DNA of 64,000 nucleotides. Source: Polaromonas glacialis (GTDB taxonomy: Bacteria > Pseudomonadota > Gammaproteobacteria > Burkholderiales > Burkholderiaceae_C). Position numbers and translations under genes: made by a program. Below, in pieces: positions 45,511 through 56,326 of this stretch (position 1 is the first letter of the stretch; every line of letters starts with the position of its first letter). Where the stretch lies: positions 2,424,346 through 2,488,345 of the forward strand of contig NZ_KL448323.1 of NCBI RefSeq assembly GCF_000709345.1, given 5' to 3'. Below the pieces are notes generated by a model. That model was not told where the DNA came from. It searched no databases and saw nothing but the letters and a program-made list of their open reading frames with translations.

Positions 45511-46494
45511 TCAGGAGCGCCGCACCAGCAGTTGCGAGGCAAGCTGCTCCAGAGCATGACTGTAAGGGTTTTGGGGCAGGGTTTGCAAGGCATTCAGCGC
45601 ACGCAGCGCTTCTGCCGCAGCAGTATCCCGGGTGGCCTGCAGGGCGCCGGTCTGTTGAACAATGGCAATGATCTCCGCCATCTGCCCGGTGCCTCCGGTT
45701 TCAATCGCCTGCCGGATGGTCAAGCGCTCGGCTTCAGTGCCTCGCTGCATGGCGATGATCAGCGGCAGCGTGACCTTGCCTTCGCGCAAGTCATCGCCCA
45801 GGTTCTTGCCCATTTCCAGCACGTCGCCGTCATAGTCGAGCACATCGTCGATCACCTGGAAAGCCGTACCCAACGCCTGTCCGTACTCGGCGCAATGCTG
45901 CTCAACATCGGCCGAAGACCCGGCCAACAAGGCCGCCAGCCGGGCACTGGCTTCGAACAGCTTGGCGGTCTTGGAGCGGATGACGCGCAGATAGCCTTCT
46001 TCGGTCAAGCCGGCATCATGCATGTTCATGAGCTGCAGCACCTCGCCCTCGGCAATCACATTGGTGGCTTCCGCCAGCGTCTCCATGATGCGCATCTCTC
46101 CGACTTCCACCATCATCTGGAAAGCCCGCGAATACAGGAAATCCCCCACCAGAACGCTGGCCGGGTTGCCAAACACCTCGTTCGCGGTCGAGCGGCCCCG
46201 GCGCAGCGTGGATTCATCGACGACATCGTCATGCAGCAAGGTGGCGGTGTGAATGAATTCCACCACGGCGGCCAGGTTCAGGCGCTGGGGGCCGCGGTAG
46301 CCCAGGGCACCCGACATCAGCAGCACCAGGGCGGGCCGCAAGCGCTTGCCACCGGCGGCAATGATGTATTGCGACACCTGGCCGACCAGGGGCACGTCGG
46401 ATTCAAGCCGGCGGGCAATGATGGCATCCATGGCCCGCATGTCGTCGGCGATCAGGGCAAGGGCAGCAGCGGTACTGGAAGAATTGGCAGACAA
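45511..46494 (-). CDS. ispB: Octaprenyl diphosphate synthase-type polyprenyl synthetase
   Basis: Builds the polyprenyl side chain of ubiquinone from FPP and IPP. The first aspartate-rich motif is in LLHDDVVDESTLRRG near residue 90 and the second is DDVLDYDGD near residue 217. The length is 327 residues. The start is a TTG at 46494. As in E. coli it is divergent from rplU, which strongly supports the name. Confidence 0.93.
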   Translation of the reverse strand: MSANSSSTAAALALIADDMRAMDAIIARRLESDVPLVGQVSQYIIAAGGKRLRPALVLLMSGALGYRGPQRLNLAAVVEFIHTATLLHDDVVDESTLRRGRSTANEVFGNPASVLVGDFLYSRAFQMMVEVGEMRIMETLAEATNVIAEGEVLQLMNMHDAGLTEEGYLRVIRSKTAKLFEASARLAALLAGSSADVEQHCAEYGQALGTAFQVIDDVLDYDGDVLEMGKNLGDDLREGKVTLPLIIAMQRGTEAERLTIRQAIETGGTGQMAEIIAIVQQTGALQATRDTAAAEALRALNALQTLPQNPYSHALEQLASQLLVRRS

Positions 46495-46581
46495 AGGGAA
46501 GTCCCGACGTTAAGTGTGGGCAGATTATAGAAAGGCCGACTGTCGTCATAAGTGCCCAAACCATGGCGAAACATGCCTGGC

Positions 46582-46610
46582 TGTACATTTTTTAGGCATG
46601 ATGCTAGAAT
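46582..46610 (+). promoter_or_regulatory. Candidate sigma-70 promoter for rplU
   Basis: TGTACA (46582-46587), a 17-bp spacer, then TAGAAT (46605-46610), about 50 bp before rplU. Four of six -35 bases and five of six -10 bases match consensus. Confidence 0.5.
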
Positions 46611-46660
46611 CTTGGGCTCTGTGGAAATCCGTCCGCAGAACTCAATTTACGAGGGTTTAC

Positions 46661-46972
46661 ATGTACGCGGTCATAAAAACCGGCGGCAAACAATACAAAG
46701 TTGCTGCTGGAGAAAAAATTAAAGTAGAACAGATTGCTGCGGACGTAGGCCAAGAGATCGTTATTGACCAGGTATTGGCTGTCGGCGAAGGCAGTTCAAT
46801 CAAGGTTGGTACGCCCTTGGTTTCCGGCGCAACTGTTACTGTCACGGTGCTGTCTCACGGCAGGCACGACAAGGTTCGCATTTTCAAAATGCGCCGTCGC
46901 AAGCACTATCAGAAACGCCAGGGTCACCGGCAGAACTTCACTGAACTGCAAATCGGCGCCATCGTCGGCTAA
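46661..46972 (+). CDS. rplU: 50S ribosomal protein L21
   Basis: Large-subunit ribosomal protein contacting 23S rRNA. The ATG at 46661 gives the conserved [15 protein letters not shown]-terminus and 103 residues, the usual length. The C-terminal [14 protein letters not shown] basic block is the family signature. The upstream frame extension is non-homologous. First gene of rplU-rpmA-obgE. Confidence 0.97.
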   Translation: MYAVIKTGGKQYKVAAGEKIKVEQIAADVGQEIVIDQVLAVGEGSSIKVGTPLVSGATVTVTVLSHGRHDKVRIFKMRRRKHYQKRQGHRQNFTELQIGAIVG

Positions 46973-46999
46973 TCAGTTCAGTACCAGGAGTAACGAAAA

Positions 47000-47257
47000 A
47001 TGGCACAGAAAAAAGGCGGCGGCTCTACGCGAAACGGGCGTGATTCACAGCCCAAGATGCTTGGCGTCAAGAAATTTGGCGGCGAAGTAATTAACGCAGG
47101 CAGCATCATCGTGCGCCAGCGTGGTACCCAGTTCCACCCGGGCGTCAATGTCGGCATCGGCAAAGACCACACACTGTATGCACTGGTGGACGGTCAAGTC
47201 TCCTTTTGCATCAAGGGTTCGATGAACAAGCGCACTGTCAATGTGACCTCGGCGTAA
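47000..47257 (+). CDS. rpmA: 50S ribosomal protein L27
   Basis: Ribosomal protein near the peptidyl-transferase centre. The 85-residue chain begins [17 protein letters not shown], with no N-terminal cleavage extension, and has the signature [10 protein letters not shown]. It lies 27 bp downstream of rplU with GGAGTAA ahead of the ATG, and is followed by an intrinsic terminator. Confidence 0.97.
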   Translation: MAQKKGGGSTRNGRDSQPKMLGVKKFGGEVINAGSIIVRQRGTQFHPGVNVGIGKDHTLYALVDGQVSFCIKGSMNKRTVNVTSA

Positions 47258-47279
47258 GCCGATCACTTCGATGGCATCG

Positions 47280-47306
47280 AAGCCCCGACCAGTCGGGGCT
47301 TTTTTG
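47280..47306 (+). terminator. Intrinsic terminator after rpmA
   Basis: AAGCCCCGAC (47280-47289) pairs with GTCGGGGCTT (47292-47301), followed by a T-run. obgE follows 50 bp later, so some read-through or a separate promoter is expected. Confidence 0.88.
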
Positions 47307-47355
47307 TTTGTCAACCGCCCCCAGATAACCTTTCCTACCTGCACATCACTCCATC

Positions 47356-48450
47356 ATGAAATTTGTTGACGAAGCTTATATTGACATTGCCGCCGGCGAT
47401 GGCGGGAGCGGCTGCGTCTCGTTCAGCCACGAAAAATACAAAGAGTTCGGCGGTCCGAACGGGGGTGATGGCGGGCGCGGCGGCCATGTGTACGCGGTGG
47501 CGGACATCAACCTGAACACGCTGGTCGACTTCCGGTTTTCACGCCGGCATGATGCGCGCAACGGCGGCCACGGCATGGGTTCGGACATGTTCGGTGCCAA
47601 GGGCGACGATATTATTTTAAAAATGCCGGTCGGCACCATCCTGACAGATGCCGAAACCGGCGAGGTTCTTTTCGAGTTGCTGGTGCCCGGTGAGCAGATC
47701 CTGATCGCCAAGGGCGGCGACGGCGGTTTTGGCAACCTGCGCTTCAAAAGCTCGACGAATCGCGCGCCGCGCAGCAAGACGCCCGGCTGGCCCGGCGACC
47801 GCAAAAGCCTCAAGCTCGAACTCAAGGTGCTGGCCGATGTGGGCCTGCTGGGCATGCCGAACGCCGGAAAATCGACGTTCATCTCGGCGGTCTCGAATGC
47901 CAGGCCGCGCATTGCCGATTACCCGTTCACGACGCTGCACCCGAATCTGGGCGTGGTCCGTGTCGGACCCGAGCAGAGTTTTGTCGTGGCCGACTTGCCG
48001 GGCCTGATTGAAGGCGCGTCGGAAGGCGCGGGCCTGGGGCACCTCTTTTTACGGCATCTTCAGCGCACCCGGCTGCTGCTGCATATTGTCGATCTGGCGC
48101 CGTTTGACGACAACGTCGATCCCGTGGCACAGGCCAAGGCCATCGTCGGCGAACTCAAGAAGTACGACGAGGCGCTGCACAAAAAGCCGCGCTGGCTGGT
48201 CCTCAACAAGCTCGACATGATCGATGGCGACAAGCGTGCCGAAGTCGTCAAGGATTTCGTCAAGCGCTTCAAGTTCAAGGGACCCGTCTTTGAAATTTCG
48301 GCGCTGACCCGCGAAGGCTGCGAGCAGCTCGTCAAGACGATTTACCAGCACGTCAAGAAAGTCCAGAAAAGCGAGCAGCCCGAGGAGGAAATCGATCCAC
48401 GCTTCATCGAGTTGCCGCCCGAGCCCAAAAGCCCGGCGTCTTCCGACTGA
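47356..48450 (+). CDS. obgE: Obg-family GTPase
   Basis: Ribosome-associated GTPase with roles in 50S maturation and the stringent response. The glycine-rich Obg domain (residues 1-158) includes [19 protein letters not shown]. The G domain follows, with G1 GMPNAGKST near residue 166, DLPG and NKLD. The C-terminal tail is short and acidic (EEEIDPRF). The length is 364 residues, a little shorter than in E. coli, as in other beta-proteobacteria. Confidence 0.96.
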   Translation: MKFVDEAYIDIAAGDGGSGCVSFSHEKYKEFGGPNGGDGGRGGHVYAVADINLNTLVDFRFSRRHDARNGGHGMGSDMFGAKGDDIILKMPVGTILTDAETGEVLFELLVPGEQILIAKGGDGGFGNLRFKSSTNRAPRSKTPGWPGDRKSLKLELKVLADVGLLGMPNAGKSTFISAVSNARPRIADYPFTTLHPNLGVVRVGPEQSFVVADLPGLIEGASEGAGLGHLFLRHLQRTRLLLHIVDLAPFDDNVDPVAQAKAIVGELKKYDEALHKKPRWLVLNKLDMIDGDKRAEVVKDFVKRFKFKGPVFEISALTREGCEQLVKTIYQHVKKVQKSEQPEEEIDPRFIELPPEPKSPASSD

Positions 48451-48487
48451 TTGCTGCCCATTTCCCGGCAGCCGAATATTCAGGCTG

Positions 48488-48552
48488 CTCTGTAAACAAT
48501 AGCTGGCTGCGCCCGCCCACCTTGCGCCAGAGCCTTAAAACACTTAAAAATG
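48488..48552 (+). repeat. AT-rich palindromic repeat, copy k (partial, upstream of proB)
   Basis: The right arm AATAGC is followed by TGGCTGCGCCCG and TTGCGCC, close to copy a. The left arm of the palindrome is lost. It ends at the proB start codon. Confidence 0.6.
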
Positions 48553-49686
48553 AACGCTCCATCAGGCTCGACTGTTCTACGCAACGCCCGTCGCATCGTG
48601 GTCAAGGTCGGCTCCAGCCTGGTGACCAACGAAGGCCGCGGCCTGGACGCCGAGGCCATCGGCCAGTGGTCCGAGCAGCTGGCCGCCTTGGTCAAGGACG
48701 GCCGCGAAGTCATCATGGTGAGCAGCGGCGCGATTGCCGAGGGCATGAAGCGTCTGGGCTGGCGCACCCGCCCCAAGGCCATCCATGAACTGCAGGCGGC
48801 CGCCGCCGTGGGCCAGATGGGCTTGGTGCAGATGTATGAAACCAAGCTGCGCGAAAACGGCATCGGCAGCGCGCAGGTGCTGCTGACCCATGCCGACCTG
48901 GCAGACCGCGAGCGCTACCTCAACGCGCGCTCCACCCTGCTGACCTTGCTGCAACTCGGCGTGGTGCCGGTGATCAACGAGAACGACACCGTCGTCAACG
49001 ACGAGATCAAGTTCGGCGACAACGACACCCTGGGTGCGCTGGTGGCCAACCTGGTCGAAGCCGATGCGCTCATCATCCTGACCGACCAGAAGGGCCTGTA
49101 CACCGCCGATCCGCGCAAAGATCCTGCGGCGCAGTTCGTGCACGAAGCCAAGGCCGGCGATGTAGCGCTCGAAGCCATGGCGGGCGGCGCTGGCTCCAGC
49201 ATTGGCAGCGGCGGCATGATCACCAAGATTCTGGCGGCCAAGCGCGCGGCGGGCTCAGGCGCCTCGACGGTGATTGCCTGGGGCCGCGAACCGCAAGCCT
49301 TGATCCGTCTGACCCGGGGCGAGGCGATTGGCACGCTGCTGGTCGCCCAGACCCAGAAAATGCAGGCGCGCAAGCAATGGATGGCCGATCACCTGCAGTT
49401 GCGCGGTTCGGTCACGGTGGACCCGGGTGCTGCCAGCATGGTGCAGATCGGCGGCAAGAGCCTGCTGCCTATTGGCATGACGGGCGTTCAGGGTGACTTT
49501 TCGCGCGGCGACGTGATTGCCATCAAGGATGCCGATGGCACTGAAATCGCGCGCGGCCTTGCCAACTACTCCAGTTCGGAAGCCCGGCTGATTTGCCGCA
49601 AGGTTTCGTCGGAATTCGAACGGTTGCTGGGTTACACCGGCGAATCCGAAATGGTTCACCGCACCAACCTGATCCTCAGCCGTTAA
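48550..49686 (+). CDS. proB: Glutamate 5-kinase
   Basis: First step of proline synthesis: phosphorylation of glutamate. The 378-residue chain has the amino-acid kinase domain ([13 protein letters not shown] near residue 17; VINENDTVV, the FGDNDTLGA block) and a C-terminal PUA domain ([13 protein letters not shown] to the end). The sequence directly upstream is repeat copy k, so the ribosome-binding site must lie in or beside the repeat. proA is not in the window. Confidence 0.95.
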   Translation: MNAPSGSTVLRNARRIVVKVGSSLVTNEGRGLDAEAIGQWSEQLAALVKDGREVIMVSSGAIAEGMKRLGWRTRPKAIHELQAAAAVGQMGLVQMYETKLRENGIGSAQVLLTHADLADRERYLNARSTLLTLLQLGVVPVINENDTVVNDEIKFGDNDTLGALVANLVEADALIILTDQKGLYTADPRKDPAAQFVHEAKAGDVALEAMAGGAGSSIGSGGMITKILAAKRAAGSGASTVIAWGREPQALIRLTRGEAIGTLLVAQTQKMQARKQWMADHLQLRGSVTVDPGAASMVQIGGKSLLPIGMTGVQGDFSRGDVIAIKDADGTEIARGLANYSSSEARLICRKVSSEFERLLGYTGESEMVHRTNLILSR

Positions 49687-49729
49687 GCGGGGCGCACGCA
49701 CTGCCAGCACGGGCTGGCTGCCCCCTGGC

Positions 49730-50242
49730 TTATGGCGTTACCCTGGAGTTCGGGTTTTTCAGCCGGCTGACCATTTCCTTGACCGAGCTTGCCGGCGCTG
49801 CGTTGTCGCAAGCGCCAGCCTTCGCCAGCCGCAAGGGATGTTTCGAAGGCATGTTGCCAAACATCGAGCGCCATTGCGGATCGGTGACCAGGCTCCACTT
49901 CCCATCGGCCGAGTAACGCGCATACGTCTTGAATTCGCCGGTAGAGCAGCGGATGCCTTCATACATCACGTTGCGCGCCCCGCTGGCGCTGGTCGCCACC
50001 ATCACATAACGCACCACGCCGTCGCTTTTGGTGAGGCTGATGGATGCGGGATCGACGCCGTAGGTCAGCGAGGAATTGGGAGATACGTCCAGGCTGATCA
50101 GTTTTCCCATGTCAAAAGCGGGTGGCGGCGGCGTGTCCGATTCTTTCCACTCGGGTTCATCGACGGCGAACTGTGACAAGACCGAGGTGCTCAAACCCAG
50201 CAGGAGAACACCGGCAACTATCGAGGCTGACTTGAATTTCAT
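49730..50242 (-). CDS. CNP1-like exported protein
   Basis: A 170-residue protein with a signal peptide ([24 protein letters not shown]). The body resembles the CNP1 family first seen in Neisseria and conserved in beta-proteobacteria, with [29 protein letters not shown] and [10 protein letters not shown] segments. The start codon overlaps the rppH stop by 4 bp, so the two are coupled. Function unknown. Confidence 0.8.
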   Translation of the reverse strand: MKFKSASIVAGVLLLGLSTSVLSQFAVDEPEWKESDTPPPPAFDMGKLISLDVSPNSSLTYGVDPASISLTKSDGVVRYVMVATSASGARNVMYEGIRCSTGEFKTYARYSADGKWSLVTDPQWRSMFGNMPSKHPLRLAKAGACDNAAPASSVKEMVSRLKNPNSRVTP

Positions 50243-50946
50243 GCTTTTTTGGTGGGTGCATTCAGACCGAAACTGGTCTGCGGGTCCGGCTCGAACGTGG
50301 CGCCCGGGGGCAACTCGAAAGGAACTCCCGGCCGGCTGGCGCAAGAAGGAATCCCGCCTGAGGCGAGAAATGACGCCGACTCCGCCGACTGGCCGGCCAG
50401 CAGATCGCGCTGGTGCAGGCCGCCGCGCAAATAGCGGTTGCGCTGCTCCGGACGCGCATCGAAGCGAAATTCGCAACGCGGCACGAAGCGCGACAGTTCG
50501 GTCAGCGCCATTTCGTAGACGCCGCGCTTGAACTCGACCACGACATCGAGCGGCACCCAGTAGTCGTTCCAGCGCCAGGCGTCAAACTCTGGATGGTTGG
50601 TGGCGCGCAGGTTCAAATCCCAGTCGTGACCGACCAGTTGAAGCAGAAACCAGATTTGCTTCTGGCCTTTGTAGTGTCCGCGCGCATCGCGCCGGATGAA
50701 TCGGTCGGGCACCTCATAGCGCAACCAGTCTCGGGTACGGGCCAGCACCTGAACGTGCTGTGGATGCAGTCCGACCTCTTCATGCAACTCGCGGAACATG
50801 GCCTGTTCGGGGTTTTCGCCCCGATCAATGCCGCCCTGCGGGAATTGCCATGAGTGGGTACGGATGCGTTTGCCCCAAAATACCTGACTTCTCTGGTTGA
50901 GCAAGATGATGCCGACATTGGGCCGAAATCCGTCCCTGTCAAGCAT
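50239..50946 (-). CDS. rppH: RNA pyrophosphohydrolase
   Basis: Nudix hydrolase that removes pyrophosphate from the 5' end of mRNAs and so triggers decay. The N-terminus [15 protein letters not shown] and the Nudix box [22 protein letters not shown] (residues near 36-57) are present. The catalytic domain ends near residue 175; a further 60 residues of low-complexity tail (Arg, Ser, Pro) extend beyond the E. coli length. The ATG at 50946 is preferred over an in-frame TTG. Divergent from proS. Confidence 0.93.
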   Translation of the reverse strand: MLDRDGFRPNVGIILLNQRSQVFWGKRIRTHSWQFPQGGIDRGENPEQAMFRELHEEVGLHPQHVQVLARTRDWLRYEVPDRFIRRDARGHYKGQKQIWFLLQLVGHDWDLNLRATNHPEFDAWRWNDYWVPLDVVVEFKRGVYEMALTELSRFVPRCEFRFDARPEQRNRYLRGGLHQRDLLAGQSAESASFLASGGIPSCASRPGVPFELPPGATFEPDPQTSFGLNAPTKKA

Positions 50947-51049
50947 AATCAAACCTCAAAATTTTTAAACTGTGTCCATTATGCACAGCGAAGGCGCACC
51001 CGCCAAGCGCACAGCCGGACGGCAGTCTCCCAACCCAGAAAAATAGCCC

Positions 51050-52792
51050 ATGAAAGCCTCCCAGTTCCTCATTTCCACCCTCAAGGAAGCCCCTGCCGAC
51101 GCGGAAATCGTCAGCCACCAGCTCATGATGCGCGCCGGCCTGATCAAGAAACTGGGCGCCGGCATCTACAACTACATGCCCATGGGCCTGCGCGTGATCC
51201 GCAAGGTGGAAGCGATTGTCCGTGAAGAAATGAACCGCGCTGGTGTAATTGAAATGAGCATGCCAGTGGTGCAGCCCGCCGAACTCTGGCAGGAAACCGG
51301 CCGTTTCGAAAGCATGGGGCCTGAACTGCTGCGCATCAAGGACCGCCACGGCCGCGACTTCGTGGTGCAGCCGACCAGCGAAGAAGTCGTCACCGACGTG
51401 ATGCGCCAGGACATCCGCAGCTACAAGCAGTTGCCCAAAAACCTCTACCAGATTCAGACCAAGTTCCGCGACGAGCGCCGTCCGCGTTTCGGCCTGATGC
51501 GCGGCCGCGAATTCATCATGAAGGATGCCTACAGTTTTGACCGCGACGCCACCGCCGCCAAGGTCAGCTACCAGAACATGGCGCAGGCTTACCGCAAGAT
51601 CTTTGACCGCTTCGGCCTGACCTACCGCGCCGTGGCGGCCGACAGCGGCGCCATCGGCGGCGACCTGAGCGAAGAATTCCAGGTGATTGCCACCACCGGC
51701 GAGGACGCCATCGTTTATTGCCCGACCAGCGACTATGCGGCGAACATGGAAAAGGCTGAAGCATTGGCGCCCGCCGGCCCGCGACCAGTTGCGTCGCAAG
51801 CCATGGTCAACACGCCAACGCCCGGCAAGGCCACGTGCGCCGATGTCGCCGAGCTGCTCGGCATTCCGCTGGAAACCACCGTCAAGTCGCTGGTGCTCGC
51901 CACCGACCAGACCAGCAAAACTGGCGAAATCGTCAAGACCCAGGTCTGGCTGCTGCTGCTGCGCGGCGACCACAACATGAACGAAATCAAGGTTGGCAAG
52001 GTTCCCGGACTGGCTGGTTTCCGCTTTGCCACCCTGGCCGAGATTGACGAGCACTTTGGCTGCGAGCCGGGCTACCTCGGGCCACTGAACCTGAAAAAGC
52101 CGGTCAAGCTGGTGGCGGACCGCGAAGTCGCCGTGCTGGCCGACTGGGTCTGCGGCGCGAATGAAGCCGACTTTCATATCACCGGCGTCAACTGGGGCCG
52201 CGACCTGCCCGAACCCGACCTGATCGCGGACATCCGCAACGTCGTCGCCGGCGACCTGTCGCCTGACGGCCAGGGCGTGCTGGCCATCGAGCGCGGAATC
52301 GAGGTCGGCCATGTGTTCTACCTCGGCACCAAGTACAGCAAAGCGATGAATGCCACCTTCCTGGGAGAGAACGGCAAGCCGCAATTCCTGGAAATGGGCT
52401 GCTACGGCATCGGCATCACCCGCCTGCCGGCGGCAGCCATCGAGCAGAACCATGATGAGCGCGGCATCATCTGGCCGGATGCGATTGCCCCGTTCACGCT
52501 GGTGATCTGCCCGATCAGTCCAGACCGCTTCCCCGACGTGAAGGCCGCCGCCGAGCAACTGCATGCCGAGCTGCTGGCCGCAGGCGTCGATGTGATGCTG
52601 GACGACCGCAATGAGCGGCCCGGCGCCATGTTCGCCGACTGGGAACTGATTGGCGTGCCGCACCGCGTCACCATTGGCGACCGGGGCCTGAAGGAAGGCC
52701 ACATCGAGTACCAGCATCGACGCGACACGGTTGCCAGCAAGGTCGATGCGGCGAATGTGTTCGGCTTCCTCAAGGACAAACTGGCTTTGTGA
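51050..52792 (+). CDS. proS: Prolyl-tRNA synthetase
   Basis: Class II aminoacyl-tRNA synthetase of 580 residues, the long bacterial form with the INS editing domain between motifs 2 and 3. Motif 1 and 2 regions ([38 protein letters not shown]) are clear. The editing insert ([18 protein letters not shown]) and the C-terminal anticodon domain ([17 protein letters not shown]) are also present. Confidence 0.97.
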   Translation: MKASQFLISTLKEAPADAEIVSHQLMMRAGLIKKLGAGIYNYMPMGLRVIRKVEAIVREEMNRAGVIEMSMPVVQPAELWQETGRFESMGPELLRIKDRHGRDFVVQPTSEEVVTDVMRQDIRSYKQLPKNLYQIQTKFRDERRPRFGLMRGREFIMKDAYSFDRDATAAKVSYQNMAQAYRKIFDRFGLTYRAVAADSGAIGGDLSEEFQVIATTGEDAIVYCPTSDYAANMEKAEALAPAGPRPVASQAMVNTPTPGKATCADVAELLGIPLETTVKSLVLATDQTSKTGEIVKTQVWLLLLRGDHNMNEIKVGKVPGLAGFRFATLAEIDEHFGCEPGYLGPLNLKKPVKLVADREVAVLADWVCGANEADFHITGVNWGRDLPEPDLIADIRNVVAGDLSPDGQGVLAIERGIEVGHVFYLGTKYSKAMNATFLGENGKPQFLEMGCYGIGITRLPAAAIEQNHDERGIIWPDAIAPFTLVICPISPDRFPDVKAAAEQLHAELLAAGVDVMLDDRNERPGAMFADWELIGVPHRVTIGDRGLKEGHIEYQHRRDTVASKVDAANVFGFLKDKLAL

Positions 52793-53481
52793 AGGCTGAC
52801 CGTCTTGATCCGCGCATGAGCGTGCCTCTGCCCCACACAGAAAATTCAGTGATTTTTTCAAGAAGAAAATGGCTTTCCCGCACATCTGGCGCGGGTTTAT
52901 CGCTATTGTTTTCGCAGCATGCCAGTGCCGGAGGGCAGCTGGAGGAACCGTTGATGGACTCGGTGCGCACGGCACTGGGCTCGGCCATTGCCAACCAGGC
53001 ACCGCCCATTCCCGAGTTCGGGAGCACCGACAGCAAGCTGGCGTACCTGCGCTGGCTGGGCGCCATGAGCGAGCGTTTGAAACGCAAGATCCCCGAATTG
53101 CAGATCCGCCAGGAGTTTTTGCAGACGGTCTGGTACGAGAGCAAGCGTGCCGGGCTGGACGTGACGCTGGTCATGGGACTGATCCAGGTCGAAAGCAATT
53201 TCCGCAAGTTCGCCGTCAGCAGCGTCGGTGCGCGCGGCTACATGCAGGTCATGCCTTTCTGGACGCGCGTGATTGGCGATGGCGACCCGGGCAAGCTGTT
53301 TCACATGCAGACCAACCTGCGCTTCGGCTGCGTGATTCTTCGCCATTACCTGGACCGGGAGCGCGGCGACCCTTTTCTGGGACTGGGCCGCTACAACGGC
53401 AGCCGGGGCCGGGCGCCCTACCCCGAAGCGGTGTTTGCGGCGCAGCGCAGCTGGCTGCCCGGCGACCGCGCCGTCGGCTGA
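52789..53481 (+). CDS. Lytic transglycosylase (SLT domain)
   Basis: A periplasmic murein-cleaving enzyme with the SLT fold. The catalytic Glu is in [14 protein letters not shown] near residue 145, followed by [10 protein letters not shown] and the [11 protein letters not shown] segment. The N-terminus carries [12 protein letters not shown], which resembles a twin-arginine signal but with a short hydrophobic stretch. The GTG at 52789 overlaps the proS stop; the ATG at 52816 is an alternative start. It may be coupled to proS. Confidence 0.85.
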   Translation: MKADRLDPRMSVPLPHTENSVIFSRRKWLSRTSGAGLSLLFSQHASAGGQLEEPLMDSVRTALGSAIANQAPPIPEFGSTDSKLAYLRWLGAMSERLKRKIPELQIRQEFLQTVWYESKRAGLDVTLVMGLIQVESNFRKFAVSSVGARGYMQVMPFWTRVIGDGDPGKLFHMQTNLRFGCVILRHYLDRERGDPFLGLGRYNGSRGRAPYPEAVFAAQRSWLPGDRAVG

Positions 53482-53502
53482 TACTGACAGTCCGCCAGCG
53501 CG

Positions 53503-54843
53503 TCAGGACGTAGCCGGGCCGGCATCCGCAGCAGCCATGGCCGTGCCGGCGGCGCCATCGGCCAGCCGCGACACCATGACCTGGTCGATGCGGTAGCTGT
53601 CCACGTCGAGCACCTCGAACTTGAAGCCGCCCCAGCTTACGCTGTCGGTGCGGCGGGGCACGCGGCGCAGCATAACCATCAGGAAGCCGGCCAGCGTTTC
53701 GTAGTCTTCGGCATGCGGCAGGTGATCCAGCCCCAGGGTGCGCAGCACGTCCTCGATGGGCGTGACGCCGTCGATCAGCCAGGAATTCTCGTCGCGCCGC
53801 ACGATCAGTTCTTCATCGAAAGGCGACACCAGGTCGCCCATCACCGTGCTCATCACGTCGTTGAGCGTGACCACGCCGACCACCATGCTGTATTCGTTGA
53901 CGATGACGGCGAAGTCCTCGTGGACCTGGCGGAACTGCTCCAGCACTTCGGACAGCGTCAGCCGGTCGGGAACGATCAGCACCTTGCGCACCAGGCTGTC
54001 GTCGGCCAGGGAAATCGGCTGGCTGTTGAGCACGCGCTGGAACAGGTCCTTGGCATCGACATAGCCGACCACATGGTCGATGTCGCCCTCGCATACCGGA
54101 TAGGTCGAAAACGGTTCGGCCGCGATGCGCAGCCGGATCACCGAGTCCAGGTCATCGCGCAAAAAGAAGGCAATCCGGTCACGCGGCGACATGGCGCTGC
54201 CCACCGTGCGGGTGTCGAGTTCAAACACATTCGTGATCACCTGCTGCTCGCGCGCCGCCAGCACACCGGCCACCGCGCCGGCTTCCATCATGGCCAGGAT
54301 ATCGTCCGAGGTGATGCGGTCGTCGCGCAGCGAGGACAGGCCGAACAGGCGAAACAGGGCATCGGCCAGGCGGCTGTAAAACCACACCAGGGGGCGCATC
54401 AGCATCATGCAGACCGTCATGGGCTGCGACACGCGGATCGCCAGAAGCTCGGGCGTGGCCATTCCCAGGCGCTTCGGGAACAGGTCCGCGAACAGGATGA
54501 AAAGCGACGTGACGATGAGAAAGGAGCTGAGAAAGCCCACGGTCTGCGCGGTCGGCGCCGGCAGCCAGAGTCCGAAAAAGGCATTGAAGTGCGGGCTCAG
54601 CGCGCCCTCGCCCACAATGCCGCCCAGAATAGCGACGGCATTCTGGCCGATCTGCACGACGGTGAAATAGTCGCCCGGCTGCTCCTGGATGCGCAGCACG
54701 CGTTCGGCCTGCAGGTTGCCATCGTCGGCCATCTGGCGCAGGCGCAGGCGGCGCGAAGCCGCCAGGGAAATTTCCGACACGGAAAAGAAGGCGCTGGCCG
54801 CGATCAGCAGGCCAATCACAAAAAGGCTTTGGTAAAGGGTCAT
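53503..54843 (-). CDS. CorC/HlyC-type DUF21-CBS membrane protein
   Basis: A 446-residue protein with the order DUF21 transmembrane domain (residues 1-190), two CBS domains (about 210-345, for example AFFLRDDLDSVIRL and VVGVVTLNDVMSTV) and a C-terminal transporter-associated CorC_HlyC domain. Relatives act in magnesium or cobalt efflux and tolerance; haemolytic activity is not implied. Convergent with the lytic transglycosylase gene. Confidence 0.9.
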   Translation of the reverse strand: MTLYQSLFVIGLLIAASAFFSVSEISLAASRRLRLRQMADDGNLQAERVLRIQEQPGDYFTVVQIGQNAVAILGGIVGEGALSPHFNAFFGLWLPAPTAQTVGFLSSFLIVTSLFILFADLFPKRLGMATPELLAIRVSQPMTVCMMLMRPLVWFYSRLADALFRLFGLSSLRDDRITSDDILAMMEAGAVAGVLAAREQQVITNVFELDTRTVGSAMSPRDRIAFFLRDDLDSVIRLRIAAEPFSTYPVCEGDIDHVVGYVDAKDLFQRVLNSQPISLADDSLVRKVLIVPDRLTLSEVLEQFRQVHEDFAVIVNEYSMVVGVVTLNDVMSTVMGDLVSPFDEELIVRRDENSWLIDGVTPIEDVLRTLGLDHLPHAEDYETLAGFLMVMLRRVPRRTDSVSWGGFKFEVLDVDSYRIDQVMVSRLADGAAGTAMAAADAGPATS

Positions 54844-54883
54844 GCAACGTCCATCATCGGTCTCAAGGCAGCCGGACTGTTTT

Positions 54884-54952
54884 TCGCTACTGAATTTATA
54901 GCTACTTATATAGACCAGCCGTTCACCAGAGGCCTATTTGATGCTGAAAATT
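54884..54952 (+). repeat. AT-rich palindromic repeat, copy l (intergenic)
   Basis: GCTACTGAATTTATAGC, then TACTTATATAGACC and CCTATTTGATGCTGAAAA, matching copies b and h in the 3' block. It lies between the CorC/HlyC-type gene and mutT. Confidence 0.75.
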
Positions 54953-54962
54953 TGTTGGCAGA

Positions 54963-55412
54963 TCAAAACGAGGGCGCTTGAATCTCACGCTCCTGCGCAA
55001 ACCACGCCAGCACCGGCACCGTTCCCGGCAGCACGGGCGCGACTTGCACCGGCAGGGACTGCCATGCATACATCTGGCCTTCATGCATCTGCAACTCGCC
55101 CTGCCAGTCGAAGACCTTGCAGAAGTTCAGGCGGACCAGCGCATGCGGGTAATCGACCATCTCGATCTTCCAGGGGTGGACGGCGCCGATGGTGATGCCG
55201 ATTTCCTCCTGAAGTTCGCGGCGCAGCGCGTCTTCAACGCTCTCGCCCGCCTCCAGCTTGCCGCCCGGAAATTCCCAGTAGCCGGCATAGACCTTGCCGG
55301 GCGGGCGGGAGGTGAGCAGAAACTGGCCGCCGGGCTGGATCAATACGCCCACCGCCACCTCGACCACCTTGCGGTTGGCGCCGCCTTCTCTAGGCGCGGA
55401 CGCGTCGGCCAT
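54963..55412 (-). CDS. mutT: 8-oxo-dGTP diphosphatase
   Basis: Nudix hydrolase that removes mutagenic 8-oxo-dGTP from the nucleotide pool. The Nudix box GGKLEAGESVEDALRRELQEEIG lies near residues 49-71, with GYWEFPGG just before. The start at 55412 gives 149 residues. The pairing with a DUF815 ATPase, argJ and secA is the usual beta- and gamma-proteobacterial order. Confidence 0.92.
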   Translation of the reverse strand: MADASAPREGGANRKVVEVAVGVLIQPGGQFLLTSRPPGKVYAGYWEFPGGKLEAGESVEDALRRELQEEIGITIGAVHPWKIEMVDYPHALVRLNFCKVFDWQGELQMHEGQMYAWQSLPVQVAPVLPGTVPVLAWFAQEREIQAPSF

Positions 55413-55426
55413 CAGCACCGGTTCAG

Positions 55427-56308
55427 TCACGGGGCCGGGGCCGCATGCTGGCCGGCGTAGTCGCGCGCAAACTGGTAGGCCACGCGGCCGCTGCGCGAGC
55501 CGCGCTCCAGCGCCCAGACCAGCGAGGCCGGGCGTGCCGCTGCGATGGCCTCGGCACCCACGCCAAACGACGACAGCCACTGGGCCACGATGGTCAGGTA
55601 TTCGTCCTGGCTGAACGGGTAGAAACTGACCCACAGGCCAAAGCGCTCGGACAGGGAAATCTTTTCCTCCACGACCTCGCCGGGATGGACTTCACCATCC
55701 TCGGTGTGCGTGTAGGTCAGGTTTTCCATCATGTACTCGGGCAGCAGGTGGCGGCGATTGCTGGTGGCGTAGATCAGCACGTTCGGCGTGGCGGCGGCAA
55801 TCGAGCCATCCAGAATGGACTTGAGCGCCTTGTAGCCGGGCTCGCCTTCTTCAAAGCTGAGATCATCGCAAAAGACAATGAATTTTTCCGGCAGGCCGGA
55901 CACCACGTCGACGATGTCGGGCAGGTCGGTCAGGTCGGCCTTGTCCACTTCGATCAGGCGCAGGCCACGGGCCGAATACTCGTTCAGGCAGGCCTTGATC
56001 AAGGACGATTTTCCGGTGCCGCGCGAACCGGTCAGCAACACGTTGTTGGCCGGCTGGCCGCTGACGAACTGTTCGGTGTTTCGCCGGATTTTTTCCTTCT
56101 GGTCTTCAATTTCCTTCAGGTCAGCCAGCTGCATCGTGCCCAGGTGCCGGACCGGTTCCAGCGACGCATGGCCGGAGCTGCGCTTGCGGTAGCGGAAAGC
56201 CACGGAGGCGCTCCAGTCCGGCGCGCCCAGGGGTTGCGGCAGGACGGATTCGATGCGTGCCATCAGCGACTCGACGCGCACCATCAGGCGTTCAAACTGT
56301 TCGTTCAT
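55427..56308 (-). CDS. DUF815 AAA+ ATPase
   Basis: A 293-residue ATPase of the DUF815 family. Walker A reads GSRGTGKSS near residue 93 and Walker B VFCDDLSFEEGE near residue 146; the later block IYATSNRRHLLPEYM supplies a sensor-1-like Asn. The ATG at 56308 is preferred to a TTG two codons earlier. It sits between mutT and argJ with gaps of about 15 bp. Function unknown. Confidence 0.88.
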   Translation of the reverse strand: MNEQFERLMVRVESLMARIESVLPQPLGAPDWSASVAFRYRKRSSGHASLEPVRHLGTMQLADLKEIEDQKEKIRRNTEQFVSGQPANNVLLTGSRGTGKSSLIKACLNEYSARGLRLIEVDKADLTDLPDIVDVVSGLPEKFIVFCDDLSFEEGEPGYKALKSILDGSIAAATPNVLIYATSNRRHLLPEYMMENLTYTHTEDGEVHPGEVVEEKISLSERFGLWVSFYPFSQDEYLTIVAQWLSSFGVGAEAIAAARPASLVWALERGSRSGRVAYQFARDYAGQHAAPAP

Positions 56309-56326
56309 GCTCAATGACCTGCCGGT

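Noticed and set aside
52900-52945. A GCTATTGTTTTCGCAGC-like stretch in the transglycosylase signal region, considered as another repeat copy
   Set aside because: Only part of the palindrome resembles the family and the following blocks do not align.
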